DNA of 64,000 bases from Mobilitalea sibirica (GTDB taxonomy: Bacteria > Bacillota > Clostridia > Lachnospirales > Lachnospiraceae), in assembly GCF_015999265.1 (NCBI RefSeq), contig NZ_JAEAGR010000003.1:295627-359626 (forward strand), given 5' to 3'. Shown one piece after another: positions 35,145 through 44,331 of this stretch; position 1 is the stretch's first letter, and the number at the start of each line of letters is the position of its first letter. The position numbers were made by a program, and so were the translations under genes. The notes under the pieces are model-generated. The model was given only the letters and a program-made list of their open reading frames with translations. It was not told the DNA's origin and searched no databases.

Positions 35145-37748
35145 CTAACGGTCTCTTACAAAGATCAGCTTATATAACTGAACTAAGACCAAAGGAACCA
35201 AGGATAAGCCATAAATAGCAAGATATTGCATACCTGTAAGTGCTTCCACTTCGAATACCTTTGAGAGAGGATTGAAGTTTAATACAAACAGTAATAATAG
35301 ATTACCGATGATTATGGAAAACCATAGGGGCTTATTTGTAAATACACCAACTTTAAATATAGATTCTTTGGATCTTGAATTAAAACCATGAAATAATCTT
35401 GATATACTTAGAGTAGCAAATGCCATGGTGCTGGCAATAACTTTATTACCTGTTTCAAGTCCAATATGAAAAGCAGCCATAGTACTGATAGCAATAATAA
35501 TTCCTTCAATTAATACTTCAATACCAAATTGCTTATTTAAAATAGGAGTGTTTCTTTTCCTTGGTTTATCTTTCATAATTCTTTCATTATGTGGCTCCAA
35601 ACCAATAGCAATGGCCGGAAGGCTATCGGTTAACAGGTTGATGAATAAAAGATGAACCGGTGCAAAAGGAACCGGTAAGGAAGCAAGTGTTGCATATAGA
35701 ACTGCAAGAATACCTCCGGTGTTACCTGCTAACAAGAACTTTATACTATTCTTTATATTCTCATAGATACTTCTTCCGTTTGAAATAGCTTTTACTATGG
35801 TGGAGAAATTGTCATCGGTTAAAACCATGGAAGCTGCATCCTTAGCTACTTCTGTTCCGGTAATACCCATGGCGATTCCGATATCTGCTTGTTTTAGTGC
35901 AGGGGCATCATTCACACCATCACCGGTCATGGCAACCACATTACCAAGCTCTTGCCATGCTCTTACAATTCGTATCTTGTGTTCAGGTGATACTCTGGCA
36001 TAAACGGAAATCTGTTCAACCTTTTCTTTGAGCTGCTCATCACTTAGAGAATCTAATAAATAGCCTTCCATAGCTTCGTTTTCATTTTGCAGGATACCAA
36101 TCTCTTTTGCGATGGCTGCCGCAGTAACCTTATGATCTCCGGTAATCATCACCGGTTTTATTCCTGCTTGAATACAGCTTTCAACTGCCTGCGCAGACTC
36201 AACTCTAGGTGGATCCATCATTGCGATTAATCCAATAAATATCAGATTGTCTTCATCCTTTAAGTCAATGTCATTCTTTTGAATTTCTTTATAGGAGAAT
36301 GCCAGTATTCTGAGGCCGTTTGTAGATAATTCATAATTAATCTTTTCAATTGTTTGTTTATCTGCCTTTGTAAAGGCGGTTATTTCATTTTCTTTTTGAA
36401 TATGGGATATCCTGCCCAGCATGACATCGAGTGCGCCTTTGGTTATCATGACAGTTTTGCCGTCTAATTTATGGACCGTACTCATTAATTTACGATCAGA
36501 ATCAAATGGAATCTCACTGATTCGGGGGATGTCCTCACGCATTCTTTCTTCGTCTAAACCGTAGATTTCCCCTAGGTTTACTAAGGCGATTTCTGTTGGA
36601 TCTCCGATTTCTTTATCCTTAACTGTAATCGCATCATTACATAATAGGGCCATTTGAATCAATTTTTTCTCGGTTTTGTTATTAATATCCAGATGGTTAT
36701 CGTCAATTATATTATCATTGACATAAAGTTTTTTTACCGTCATCTTATTCTGAGTTAACGTACCTGTTTTGTCCGAACATATTACGGAGATGCTGCCAAG
36801 GCTTTCTACAGCATGTAATTTTCTAACAATGGCATTTTGTTTTGCCATCTTTTGCGTACCGAGTGCAAGAACGATTGTTACGATAGAGCTTAAGGCCTCC
36901 GGTATGGCAGCAACTGCCAGTGAAACAGCAAACATAAAGGATTCAGCGATTGGATGACCTCGAAATAAATTGATTGAGAAAACCAATGCCGAAATAGCTA
37001 GAACAAAGATAGCCAGTTTCTTACCAAATGCATCCAGGTTAGCCTGCAAAGGGGTTTTCTTTTCTTTCGCACTTTCTAATAAATTTGCAATCTTACCAAT
37101 CTCAGTGTTCATACCGATTGCTGTTATAACAACTACGGCCCTTCCATAGGTTACAAAACTTCCTGAGAAAACCATATTCTTTCTGTCACCAATCGCGATA
37201 TGATCACCGTCAATTTTATCTGAAGTTTTTAATACGCTTATGGATTCTCCTGTTAAGGAGCTTTCATCTACCTGTAAACTAAAGGTCTCAAGTATTCTGC
37301 CATCTGCACTTATATAATCTCCGGCATCTAGATATAAAATATCCCCTACAAGAAGTTCCCTTGATGGAATTTCAACCTTTTGACCATTTCGCAACACTTT
37401 AGCAGTAGGAGAGGATAAGGCTTTTAAACTGTTGAGGGATTGTTCTGCTTTTTTGTGTTGGGCTGTACCCAGGATTGCATTGATTATGATAACAACCATA
37501 ATAACAATGGTACTTTCTAATTTTCCTAAAAAAGCAGTGATGATTGCTGCAGCAATTAATATTAAGACAAGGAAATCTTTAAATTGCTCTATAAAAACTT
37601 GAAAGGTGCTTTTGCGCTTCTGCTCTGCCAGTTCATTAAAGCCCTGTTCCTCCCGCCTTTTATGGATATCATCCTTCCTTAAGCCATTTTCCGTTGTGCC
37701 TAAACTTTCTAAAACCTGCTTTGATGTTAATTTGAAAAATTCTTGCAT
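35145..37748 (-). CDS. Cation-transporting P-type ATPase, PMCA/SERCA-like (probable calcium pump)
   Basis: 867 residues. AAGGAG lies 8 nt before the ATG. Full P2-type architecture: cation ATPase N-terminal domain (FFKLTSKQVLESLGTTENGL), actuator loop VDESSLTGES, transmembrane site AVAAIPEALSSIVTIVLALG (the PEGL region), phosphorylation site ICSDKTGTLTQNKM, nucleotide-binding KGALDVML, and hinge MTGDGVNDAPALKQADIGIA. A C-terminal four-helix domain with NLLTDSLPAIAIGLEP follows. The intact PEAL motif and NLLTDSLPA fit Ca2+ (or Mn2+) export rather than Na/K. Probably housekeeping ion homeostasis; no regulatory partner nearby. Confidence 0.93.
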   Translation of the reverse strand: MQEFFKLTSKQVLESLGTTENGLRKDDIHKRREEQGFNELAEQKRKSTFQVFIEQFKDFLVLILIAAAIITAFLGKLESTIVIMVVIIINAILGTAQHKKAEQSLNSLKALSSPTAKVLRNGQKVEIPSRELLVGDILYLDAGDYISADGRILETFSLQVDESSLTGESISVLKTSDKIDGDHIAIGDRKNMVFSGSFVTYGRAVVVITAIGMNTEIGKIANLLESAKEKKTPLQANLDAFGKKLAIFVLAISALVFSINLFRGHPIAESFMFAVSLAVAAIPEALSSIVTIVLALGTQKMAKQNAIVRKLHAVESLGSISVICSDKTGTLTQNKMTVKKLYVNDNIIDDNHLDINNKTEKKLIQMALLCNDAITVKDKEIGDPTEIALVNLGEIYGLDEERMREDIPRISEIPFDSDRKLMSTVHKLDGKTVMITKGALDVMLGRISHIQKENEITAFTKADKQTIEKINYELSTNGLRILAFSYKEIQKNDIDLKDEDNLIFIGLIAMMDPPRVESAQAVESCIQAGIKPVMITGDHKVTAAAIAKEIGILQNENEAMEGYLLDSLSDEQLKEKVEQISVYARVSPEHKIRIVRAWQELGNVVAMTGDGVNDAPALKQADIGIAMGITGTEVAKDAASMVLTDDNFSTIVKAISNGRSIYENIKNSIKFLLAGNTGGILAVLYATLASLPVPFAPVHLLFINLLTDSLPAIAIGLEPHNERIMKDKPRKRNTPILNKQFGIEVLIEGIIIAISTMAAFHIGLETGNKVIASTMAFATLSISRLFHGFNSRSKESIFKVGVFTNKPLWFSIIIGNLLLLFVLNFNPLSKVFEVEALTGMQYLAIYGLSLVPLVLVQLYKLIFVRDR

Positions 37749-37914
37749 TATATAACTCCTTTCAGGGATATTATTATCATTTGAGTATCTTTGCTTTCAT
37801 GAAATAAAAATTTAATGGTGGTTTTTCATAAAATAAGTTGAAATTTTCATATGGCCTGGAACGTGTTGTCTATATGCCATTATGTAAACACAGATTATAC
37901 GTTTAACAAGGTAA

Positions 37915-37965
37915 TAAAAAAGACCTTTAGCAGGTTATATATATTATAATCCTACTAAAGGTCTT
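37915..37965 (-). terminator. Terminator of the VanW-family gene
   Basis: On the minus strand AAGACCTTTAGTAGG pairs with CCTGCTAAAGGTCTT (one G-T pair) across a 16-nt loop, then six T. The remaining DNA of 37749-38077 shows no gene. Confidence 0.85.
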
Positions 37966-38077
37966 GCTATCCATGTGGAGTATAAAACCAGACTAATATT
38001 TAGCCGATTGTTGGTTTTATAACTTGTAAGCTACTCCCCTTTAACGAAAATACTTTACCATATTATTGTTATTTTTG

Positions 38078-39457
38078 TCAATCTTCTTTTTTCTCCTTAA
38101 CACCGATATAAGTAATTCCCGTTATTGGTCTGTAATAATGAGTATCGAATAAGGAACTGTCAACAAGCTCACCATTTTCATATAATTCTTTATAAACTTT
38201 GACTTTGTAGCCGGGCCTTGACTCACGATAAGCAAATTCCTCATTCGCGTATTGAACATACTTACCCTCAGTATCCTTCCTAATCGTTGGGTTAGGAGCT
38301 TCAATTGTTTCAATTAATTCCGATCTAAACCTAAGTTCTCCGTTGTTTGGAAATGGTTCTCCATAAATTTCAAAGAAAACTTTCTTATCTTTATAGAAAG
38401 AACGGATATAGATTGGGCTGTCTTTTGTATTCTTAAACTCTAGATCAATTTCAGGATTATAATTAACCGTAGTATCTAAGCCCATCTCAATATAAGAAGA
38501 AGGAATAGAATGTCTTTTGTATCGTAAGACCTCAAGTCCTGCTCTTATAACCGTATTGTATAAGGTTGTGGAGGTTTGAGACACACCGCCACCAGGAACA
38601 TCTACAAATCGTCCGTTTGATATCATAGGGGCATTTTTATAGCCTTTGGAAGGATGTCGTTCACCGGTAGTATCATTAAAGGAGACTACTTGTCCCGGGT
38701 ATACAACCATACCGTTAAACTCGGATGCAGCTTTCACTATATTAAAGGTTCGACCCTCAGCACTTCTGGATAGATCTGTTCCAAACGTAACTATTTTTTC
38801 ATGTTTACCGATAAAGTCAGAAGCTCTGACGCTGGGATTTAATACTTCTCCCTCCAGATTAAAATGCATATTGTAAATACCATTGGCGATATTATCTTGA
38901 ATTTCTGTAATAATGTCTGATACCTCAACATGAAGTCCATTATGTTCATTCTTTATGAGAAATTTTTGCTTTGCATCGGGTTTAAATTCAATAGTAGCAT
39001 CCTTTGGTTCTATATAAAGTTCTTCTTCAATTTCTTTCAGCCGGTCAGATAATTGTACCGTATCATAGAAAAATTCGGTTTCTAATTCATATCCAACAGA
39101 ATTGATATGCTTGTGGGCAATAAAATTTTGTAATAGACTACCCATCCTTCCACGTTGATATGCCTGATTTAATTTTTCCTCAATGTCATAAGATGCACCA
39201 ATATCTTTATAATCCAATAACCATAGCTTGTTATCATATTCAAGTTTAATCTCAAATTCATCTAGATTGGTGTTTCTGGCTTCCGATAACTGTTTTTTAG
39301 CCTCATCTATGGTGAGCCCTCCAAGATTGATATCATCAATATATATTCCATTGTAATATGTATTTACATTAACGGTTTGATCCAAATAATGATATGCTTC
39401 TTTAGAAAAAGCAGATAAAAATAAAAACTGAATAAGCATGATATAGGTTTTTATCAA
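38078..39457 (-). CDS. VanW family protein with peptidoglycan-binding-like N-terminal domains
   Basis: 459 residues. Starts at TTG (39457) with AAAGGA about 11 nt upstream; the ATG at 39467 runs into a stop after four codons. A signal or anchor (MLIQFLFLSAF) precedes one or two YoaR/PG_binding_4-like domains (IYIDDINLGGLTIDEAKKQL; FLIKNEHNGLHVEVSDIITE). The VanW domain runs from about 215 (FGTDLSRSAEGRTFNIVKAA, VVYPGQVVSFNDTTGERHPS) to a G5-like tail. The conserved GGGxCQxSTTLYN motif reads GGGVSQTSTTLYN, with Ser for Cys. VanW proteins are cell-envelope associated with unclear function. Confidence 0.85.
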   Translation of the reverse strand: MIKTYIMLIQFLFLSAFSKEAYHYLDQTVNVNTYYNGIYIDDINLGGLTIDEAKKQLSEARNTNLDEFEIKLEYDNKLWLLDYKDIGASYDIEEKLNQAYQRGRMGSLLQNFIAHKHINSVGYELETEFFYDTVQLSDRLKEIEEELYIEPKDATIEFKPDAKQKFLIKNEHNGLHVEVSDIITEIQDNIANGIYNMHFNLEGEVLNPSVRASDFIGKHEKIVTFGTDLSRSAEGRTFNIVKAASEFNGMVVYPGQVVSFNDTTGERHPSKGYKNAPMISNGRFVDVPGGGVSQTSTTLYNTVIRAGLEVLRYKRHSIPSSYIEMGLDTTVNYNPEIDLEFKNTKDSPIYIRSFYKDKKVFFEIYGEPFPNNGELRFRSELIETIEAPNPTIRKDTEGKYVQYANEEFAYRESRPGYKVKVYKELYENGELVDSSLFDTHYYRPITGITYIGVKEKKED

Positions 39458-39854
39458 AATAATTTCATTCCTTTCTTATGTGAAATTTGAACTATTTTCT
39501 AAGGTTTATTAACATAACTTTTATGAACCATATAAAAGGATAGTATTAAATCCATAGATAACTATAATAACATATATAGATTATTTGGGGTATATACAAA
39601 TATCTTACAAGAAGATGTTTTGATTTTAATTATATCGGTTTCTGATATATCTTAATTATCAGAATTTGATTTGTTATTGCTTGTAAAGCTTTGAGATATT
39701 TTTATCATAACATAAATATATTAATAAATTGTGACTGAATTGTGGTTTCCAATGATTACCATGTTGAAAGGTTGAAATGAAGCATATAACTGTTATAAGT
39801 TTACGGGATTTTTTATATGCAGAGCGATTAGTAAAAAAAATACCATATAAGGCG
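39458..39854. other. Divergent intergenic region between VanW and yhbD-like genes
   Basis: About 400 AT-rich bases. It must hold the VanW promoter, which I could not define. Toward its right end it meets the yhbD promoter and operator. Confidence 0.4.
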
Positions 39855-39883
39855 TTGACAGCGTAACAATGTTATGTTACATT
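39855..39883 (+). promoter_or_regulatory. Promoter of the yhbD-bactofilin operon with embedded palindromic operator
   Basis: TTGACA (39855-39860), 17-bp spacer, TACATT (39878-39883). Between the two boxes lies GTAACA-6-TGTTAC (39863-39880). The larger element AGCGTAACAATGTT (39860-39873) recurs inverted at 39899-39912 (13 of 14 bases), flanking the expected transcription start. This layout is what a MerR-like autoregulator would bind. Confidence 0.75.
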
Positions 39884-39925
39884 AATATCACAGAACAAAA
39901 CAATGTTACGCTAAGAGGTGATGAT

Positions 39926-40552
39926 TTGAATTTAATATCTAAAAAAGATCTGTTGGCAATCACAGGAATATCCTATGGTCAGTTATACCGTTGGAAAAGG
40001 GAGCGGCTGATACCGGAAGAGTGGTTTATCAAACAATCTGCTTATACCGGTCAGGAAACCTTCTTTCCCAGGGAACAGATTTTAAGCAGAGTAAAATCAA
40101 TCTTGGAACTTAAGGATAAGTATTCCTTGGAGGAACTTGCGAAAATTTTATCTCCGGAAACTTCTCTAACTAAAATCACGATCAAGGATTTATACGAAAT
40201 AGAGGAAATAAATAAAGGTCTTCTTGAATTGCTACCAAAGATCTATAAAAATGATTATTATGACTTTATTGATGTGGTCTTTATAGTTGCAGTGTCTGAG
40301 AGTACAACAAAAGCCGGATTAACCAATCAACAATGTGCAGAACTGATTGGCTACAGTATCCCTGTAGTTTCAAAACAAAAGAGTACCAACATCACATGTA
40401 CAGTTTTTTCTGTTGGTGAGGAATATCACATGGTTATATCTCCAAGTTCCCTATCGTTGGATTTTGATGGTGGTATTCAGATTATTGACCGGTTATCACT
40501 TAGTGAGGTTGCAGATAAGATTAAAATTAAATATGATAACAAATTCATTTAA
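39926..40552 (+). CDS. YhbD-like DUF4004 regulator with MerR-type N-terminus
   Basis: 208 residues from TTG at 39926, behind GAGGTG. The in-frame ATG at 39869 lies upstream of the likely transcription start and is rejected. The N-terminus LISKKDLLAITGISYGQLYR followed by WKRERLIPEEWF is a MerR-like helix-turn-helix. QSAYTGQETFFPREQILSRV is typical of DUF4004/YhbD of Bacillus. The remainder is a sensor-like domain. It precedes a bactofilin gene, as YhbD precedes YhbE/YhbF in Bacillus, and probably controls its own promoter. Confidence 0.85.
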   Translation: MNLISKKDLLAITGISYGQLYRWKRERLIPEEWFIKQSAYTGQETFFPREQILSRVKSILELKDKYSLEELAKILSPETSLTKITIKDLYEIEEINKGLLELLPKIYKNDYYDFIDVVFIVAVSESTTKAGLTNQQCAELIGYSIPVVSKQKSTNITCTVFSVGEEYHMVISPSSLSLDFDGGIQIIDRLSLSEVADKIKIKYDNKFI

Positions 40553-40570
40553 TCAGATTGGAGGATTCGT

Positions 40571-41185
40571 ATGCAGGATTTTAGTTTAGAAGGTATCGGC
40601 AAAATTAACGGTGGAGAATTTCGTACCCTTAATGTGGAAGGAGTAGGTAGCTGCTCCAGTGGTGTAAAGGCTGAAAACATCTATATTGAAGGAGTATTTA
40701 ATTGTTCTGGAGAGATAGAGGTTGAACATCTGCACTGTGAAGGTGTAGCTGATTTTACAGCGAATATTAGGGCAAAACGAATCAATGTGCAAGGTGTAGT
40801 ATCCGTCCGAAGAGATGCAAAAATAGAAGCGGAAGAAATCATCTGTGAAGGTGTGATAAAAGCCGGTGGGGAGATTTCGGCAGATTTCATTAATGCAGAA
40901 GGGTTTATTCAGGCGAAGGAAATCTTTGGTGATCGTATCAGAATAAACTCTCATTATCACGGAAAGAGAATAGTGAATTTCTTTAAAAGAGAAAAGTCTG
41001 ATATAAAGTTAATAGAAGCAACTACGATTGAATTAAGCGATGTAACCGTTAGTACAGTTAACGGAAGAGATATTACTATTGGACCATATTGTAAAATAGA
41101 TCATCTCGACTGTAATGGTACGCTGTTTATTGATCGAACGGCAACTGTTGGCAATATCACCGGGAATTACACTATGAAAAACTAG
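40571..41185 (+). CDS. Bactofilin-like polymer-forming cytoskeletal protein (YhbE/YhbF type)
   Basis: 204 residues, GGAGG before the ATG, 18 bases after the yhbD-like stop. Built from short beta-helix repeats of about 17-20 residues: FRTLNVEGVGSCSSGVKAEN, IYIEGVFNCSGEIEVEHLHC, INVQGVVSVRRDAKIEAEEI, ICEGVIKAGGEISADFINAE. Bactofilins (DUF583) assemble into filaments that scaffold envelope processes. In Bacillus the pair YhbE/YhbF affects motility; here a single gene follows the regulator. Confidence 0.85.
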   Translation: MQDFSLEGIGKINGGEFRTLNVEGVGSCSSGVKAENIYIEGVFNCSGEIEVEHLHCEGVADFTANIRAKRINVQGVVSVRRDAKIEAEEIICEGVIKAGGEISADFINAEGFIQAKEIFGDRIRINSHYHGKRIVNFFKREKSDIKLIEATTIELSDVTVSTVNGRDITIGPYCKIDHLDCNGTLFIDRTATVGNITGNYTMKN

Positions 41186-41280
41186 TTTTGTTCGTTATAT
41201 TCCAGTAGAATCGTGAACATGAAAACAAATATAAACTATAAAACAAAATAGACAGTTGAATCTATAGCTGATATATGTAA

Positions 41281-41377
41281 AGACGGAATATAGAGTTTCC
41301 AACACACTAGAAGGAGTACACATAAATCTACTTCTCCATATAGTATGTTTAGAGTCTTTATATTCCGTCTTTTTTTA
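41281..41377 (+). terminator. Long-loop terminator after the bactofilin gene
   Basis: 12-bp perfect stem AGACGGAATATA (41281-41292) / TATATTCCGTCT (41359-41370), then seven T. The 66-nt loop contains partly complementary segments (GAAGGAGTA / TACTTCTCC), so the structure is branched. Confidence 0.75.
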
Positions 41378-41485
41378 TTAAGAATTAGCATTTCTTCTTA
41401 CATTAAAGTATCCATCAAATAAATTCATTCATGAAAGTAGATTCCTAACGAAGTAACTACCGTAACCTATCCGAATTAATCTTAA

Positions 41486-41890
41486 TTATCTGCTATTTTT
41501 ATGAGATGATTTCCTTGGAAAGGGAAACTCACCACTTTCTTTCATATGGTTGAATTTCTCTGTCATTCGGACTTTAAGTCTATCAACTTCATCCTTATCC
41601 ATAACACCTAATTTAACCAATTTATCCATCAAATTAAGCTTGGATTGCATTTCTTTTTCCATTAACAGATAAACTTCATCCTTTTGCTTATCTGTTAGAG
41701 TATTCCATTTTTCTCTGGCTTTTTGTACCTTCTCTTTCATAGCAGTTTTTTTATCTTGATTATTTTGATCTTTTTCTGACAGTGTTATCGATTTTGTGCT
41801 CATATCACCTGCATAAGCAGTAATCGGACTCAATCCAATAAAACCAATTAAACCGGTTAATGCGAAACCACATAATTTTGTTTTGTACAT
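41486..41890 (-). CDS. Small secreted DUF2680 (YckD-like) protein
   Basis: 134 residues. Signal peptide with cleavage around SPITAYAGD. The mature part is highly charged and helical: KEKVQKAREKWNTLTDKQKD, then MEKEMQSKLNLMDKLVKLGV, MDKDEVDRLKVRMTEKFNHM and KESGEFPF. That matches the DUF2680 pattern, found in small exported clostridial and bacillar proteins of unknown function. Ends in a basic KSSHKNSR tail. Confidence 0.75.
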   Translation of the reverse strand: MYKTKLCGFALTGLIGFIGLSPITAYAGDMSTKSITLSEKDQNNQDKKTAMKEKVQKAREKWNTLTDKQKDEVYLLMEKEMQSKLNLMDKLVKLGVMDKDEVDRLKVRMTEKFNHMKESGEFPFPRKSSHKNSR

Positions 41891-42015
41891 CCGATATCCT
41901 CACTTTCTTGAAACAGCGTTAGGACTCTAACTTTCAGGTTTATTATTTCCAACTGTTATGAAGATATTGAGGAATATTCAATGTAATTGTTAACATTTCG
42001 AATTTACTACATAAT

Positions 42016-42213
42016 TTATCTTACATCTCTTGCAGGCATCTCATCCGGAATAGAAGGGGATGCAATGGAGGGATTGGGTTGATTGTATTCCGAAGTCTGC
42101 CCAACCTCATTACCCGAACTACCGGATTCATTGGAGGTATTCATGGAACCGGAATTGTTTTTTAAACCGGTACGTTTTGTTGGGGTTCCTTTATTATCAT
42201 TCATCTTATCCAT
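42016..42213 (-). CDS. Small Ser/Asn/Pro-rich hypothetical protein
   Basis: 65 residues, AAGGAG 9 nt before the ATG, which supports it as real. Low-complexity, disordered sequence (NNSGSMNTSNESGSSG; NQPNPSIASPSIPDEMPARD). No signal peptide and no recognised domain. Downstream neighbour of the anti-sigma gene on the same strand but separated by ~230 bases. Confidence 0.5.
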   Translation of the reverse strand: MDKMNDNKGTPTKRTGLKNNSGSMNTSNESGSSGNEVGQTSEYNQPNPSIASPSIPDEMPARDVR

Positions 42214-42445
42214 AATATTATGCTCCTTATATTAATTTGTACATGATTAAAGTGTAAATACAAGCTATTTCTAAGCATATAGGTATACTGGCATACAAAT
42301 ACATAGATTATATCTAAAATAATTGCAGCTCCTTATGACACTTTAATCAAAAATTATAGTTAATAAGCTACATGCATAGTTTTTCGTAGTTCTAACAGAA
42401 ATATACATAGATGATTGAATGGATTTTTGAATGTTTTACGATTGG

Positions 42446-43522
42446 TTATTCTGTTTTGAATACAATCGGATCTTCATATGAGATGTCTTCATACTTTGGT
42501 TGGATGATGGTTATCGCATCGGCATCAATTGGTACACTTTCTAGTATTTCCTCTATTTCCTCCTGTGTCATCCCGGGAGAGAATTGTAAAGTATAGATAC
42601 CATTACCCAAAGTCTCACTGTCAAACATGATTTTTGCATCATTAAAATGTCTTTCTTTCTGATAATCAATTAAGGTAAAGGTTAATCCATTTTTTGTTGT
42701 ATAATCAGAAGTTACAATATCATAATCATCATTTGAAATAAATCTAATGTCCTCTATTGATGCGTCAACCGGATAATAGAATAGATAGACCTTTTTATTA
42801 AGGGTTGAATCATAAGTAAAGAAGGCTCTGATATATTCATGTGTACGATTATCGTATTCTTCCTTCTTATACACATAACCGTCTTTATCTAAGAGATAAT
42901 GGTTCATGAGATGTGTCGGGGTTATATCAGGAAGGCCTATTTCGGCAAAAGCATCATCTCCCGGATAGATATCACAATTATCTAGGATGGTTTTTATTAC
43001 ATCTTCATCCGGTTCCTGCCCAATTCTGTAACCAACCACAAAAGGACCGTTTATTATTTTTCTACCACCACGATAATTCTTTGTGGTGATTTTTTTTGCA
43101 TTCATATCTTTCGGGAGAAAATCTGCTTCAATTTCCTCTTTCATAGGCTCTATCGCTTGTGCTGTATTCTCTTCTGTGGCAGGTTCTATCATTTCCATTA
43201 TAGTTTCTAAATCATCATCTGAACTTTCAGCCAACTTGGGATTTACTGAGTTTGCATTACCGGGAGAGGTACGTTTGAAATATCCGGATGACCAAACCAG
43301 AGCTATTCCCATTACGAAAAAAAATATGAATGCAGCAGCTACTCTGGCTACAGAAGATAGGAAAGCTTTCTTTCGTCTTATAAGGGATTCTGCGCGCCAT
43401 TTTATCTTATTGTTTTTTACAGAACCTTCTTCATAAGCAAGAAGATGCTCTGTAATCCTTTTGTCCATGAAAGCATCAGTATCTATCTGTGATATTGTTT
43501 TATTGAACTCATTTTCTCTCAT
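42446..43522 (-). CDS. Probable anti-sigma factor for the adjacent ECF sigma
   Basis: 358 residues. Its start overlaps the sigma stop by 4 bases, the usual sigma/anti-sigma coupling. The ~60-residue cytoplasmic N-terminus has no zinc HxxxCxxC motif. One membrane helix (VARVAAAFIFFFVMGIALVW) follows, then an extracytoplasmic domain: an acidic linker (SSDDDLETIMEMIEPATEEN) and a ~220-residue globular part ending YEDPIVFKTE. The assignment rests on gene order and topology; the external domain is unfamiliar and may sense the inducing signal. Confidence 0.7.
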   Translation of the reverse strand: MRENEFNKTISQIDTDAFMDKRITEHLLAYEEGSVKNNKIKWRAESLIRRKKAFLSSVARVAAAFIFFFVMGIALVWSSGYFKRTSPGNANSVNPKLAESSDDDLETIMEMIEPATEENTAQAIEPMKEEIEADFLPKDMNAKKITTKNYRGGRKIINGPFVVGYRIGQEPDEDVIKTILDNCDIYPGDDAFAEIGLPDITPTHLMNHYLLDKDGYVYKKEEYDNRTHEYIRAFFTYDSTLNKKVYLFYYPVDASIEDIRFISNDDYDIVTSDYTTKNGLTFTLIDYQKERHFNDAKIMFDSETLGNGIYTLQFSPGMTQEEIEEILESVPIDADAITIIQPKYEDISYEDPIVFKTE

Positions 43523-44016
43523 TTGGCATCCTCCAATTCAATTTTTAATAACTCCCGCCCTCGCTTTAGTCTCATTTTAACCCCGGATTCACTTAAATTC
43601 AGAATTTCGGCAATTTCTGATACCTTATAACCAACAAAATAGTATAATTGAATCACGGACTTATATTTTACAGGCAACCGAAGGAGGTCTAAGATTACTT
43701 CTTCTGTTTTCGGCTCATAGGCAAATGACTCTAGATTATCAATATTTACTTTGTTTTTGTACCAAAAACTCCTAAGATGATTTTTACACAGATTAATGGT
43801 AACCCGTATGATCCAACGTTTCTCATCCTCAGCACTTGAAAAGTCAGGTGCATAATAACAAAGTTTGATAAATGCCTCTTGCAGTATATCCTCACTATCC
43901 TGTTTGTTGCCTACGTAAGAAAAAGCAATCCGAAAAAGAAAAGATTTATAAGATTGGTATTTTTCGTATATGAATTTTTCTGTATTCCATAGCTCGCTAC
44001 ATTCTATCTGATCCAT
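43519..44016 (-). CDS. ECF-type RNA polymerase sigma factor
   Basis: 165 residues, GGGAGG 5 nt before the ATG. Region 2: SFLFRIAFSYVGNKQDSEDI then LQEAFIKLCYYA. Region 4: LRLPVKYKSVIQLYYFVGYK then VSEIAEILNLSESGVKMRLK and RGRELL, a clean sigma-70 region 4 helix-turn-helix. No extra domains. Overlaps the gene for its probable membrane anti-sigma. Target regulon unknown; ECF operons are usually autoregulated. Confidence 0.92.
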   Translation of the reverse strand: MDQIECSELWNTEKFIYEKYQSYKSFLFRIAFSYVGNKQDSEDILQEAFIKLCYYAPDFSSAEDEKRWIIRVTINLCKNHLRSFWYKNKVNIDNLESFAYEPKTEEVILDLLRLPVKYKSVIQLYYFVGYKVSEIAEILNLSESGVKMRLKRGRELLKIELEDAK

Positions 44017-44331
44017 AATAACCTCCCTTCACTATGAAAACACTTGAATATATGAAATGGTCACACTATATTAAAAAAGTTTTAAGTTTTCTAAAACAAC
44101 TGAATAGATAAGTCAATTCTAAGTTTTTGGTGGGGTTTTTTGGATATTCTATTTTAACATTTTTAGGTTATATAAGTAAATGATAATTGACCTAGATTAT
44201 TCATGAAGCCATACCTCATCTAACCTTCGTCTTTCATCCTCTAAGGCATGTTCCATGAATAATCCGGGTTGAATATAACCGGTAGTTATGTTACTATAAC
44301 TGGTAGAAAAAGGATAAGGATAAAAGAATAG
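44017..44331. other. Divergent region between the ECF operon and a GNAT gene
   Basis: About 315 bases. Perfect 11-bp inverted repeat GATTATTCATG (44195-44205) / CATGAATAATC (44254-44264) and a second stem AGTTAT/ATAACT near 44283-44300. On the minus strand the first loop happens to encode an open 19-codon peptide MEHALEDERRRLDEVWLHE with no SD. Either operator sites or structured leader of the sigma operon. Confidence 0.4.
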
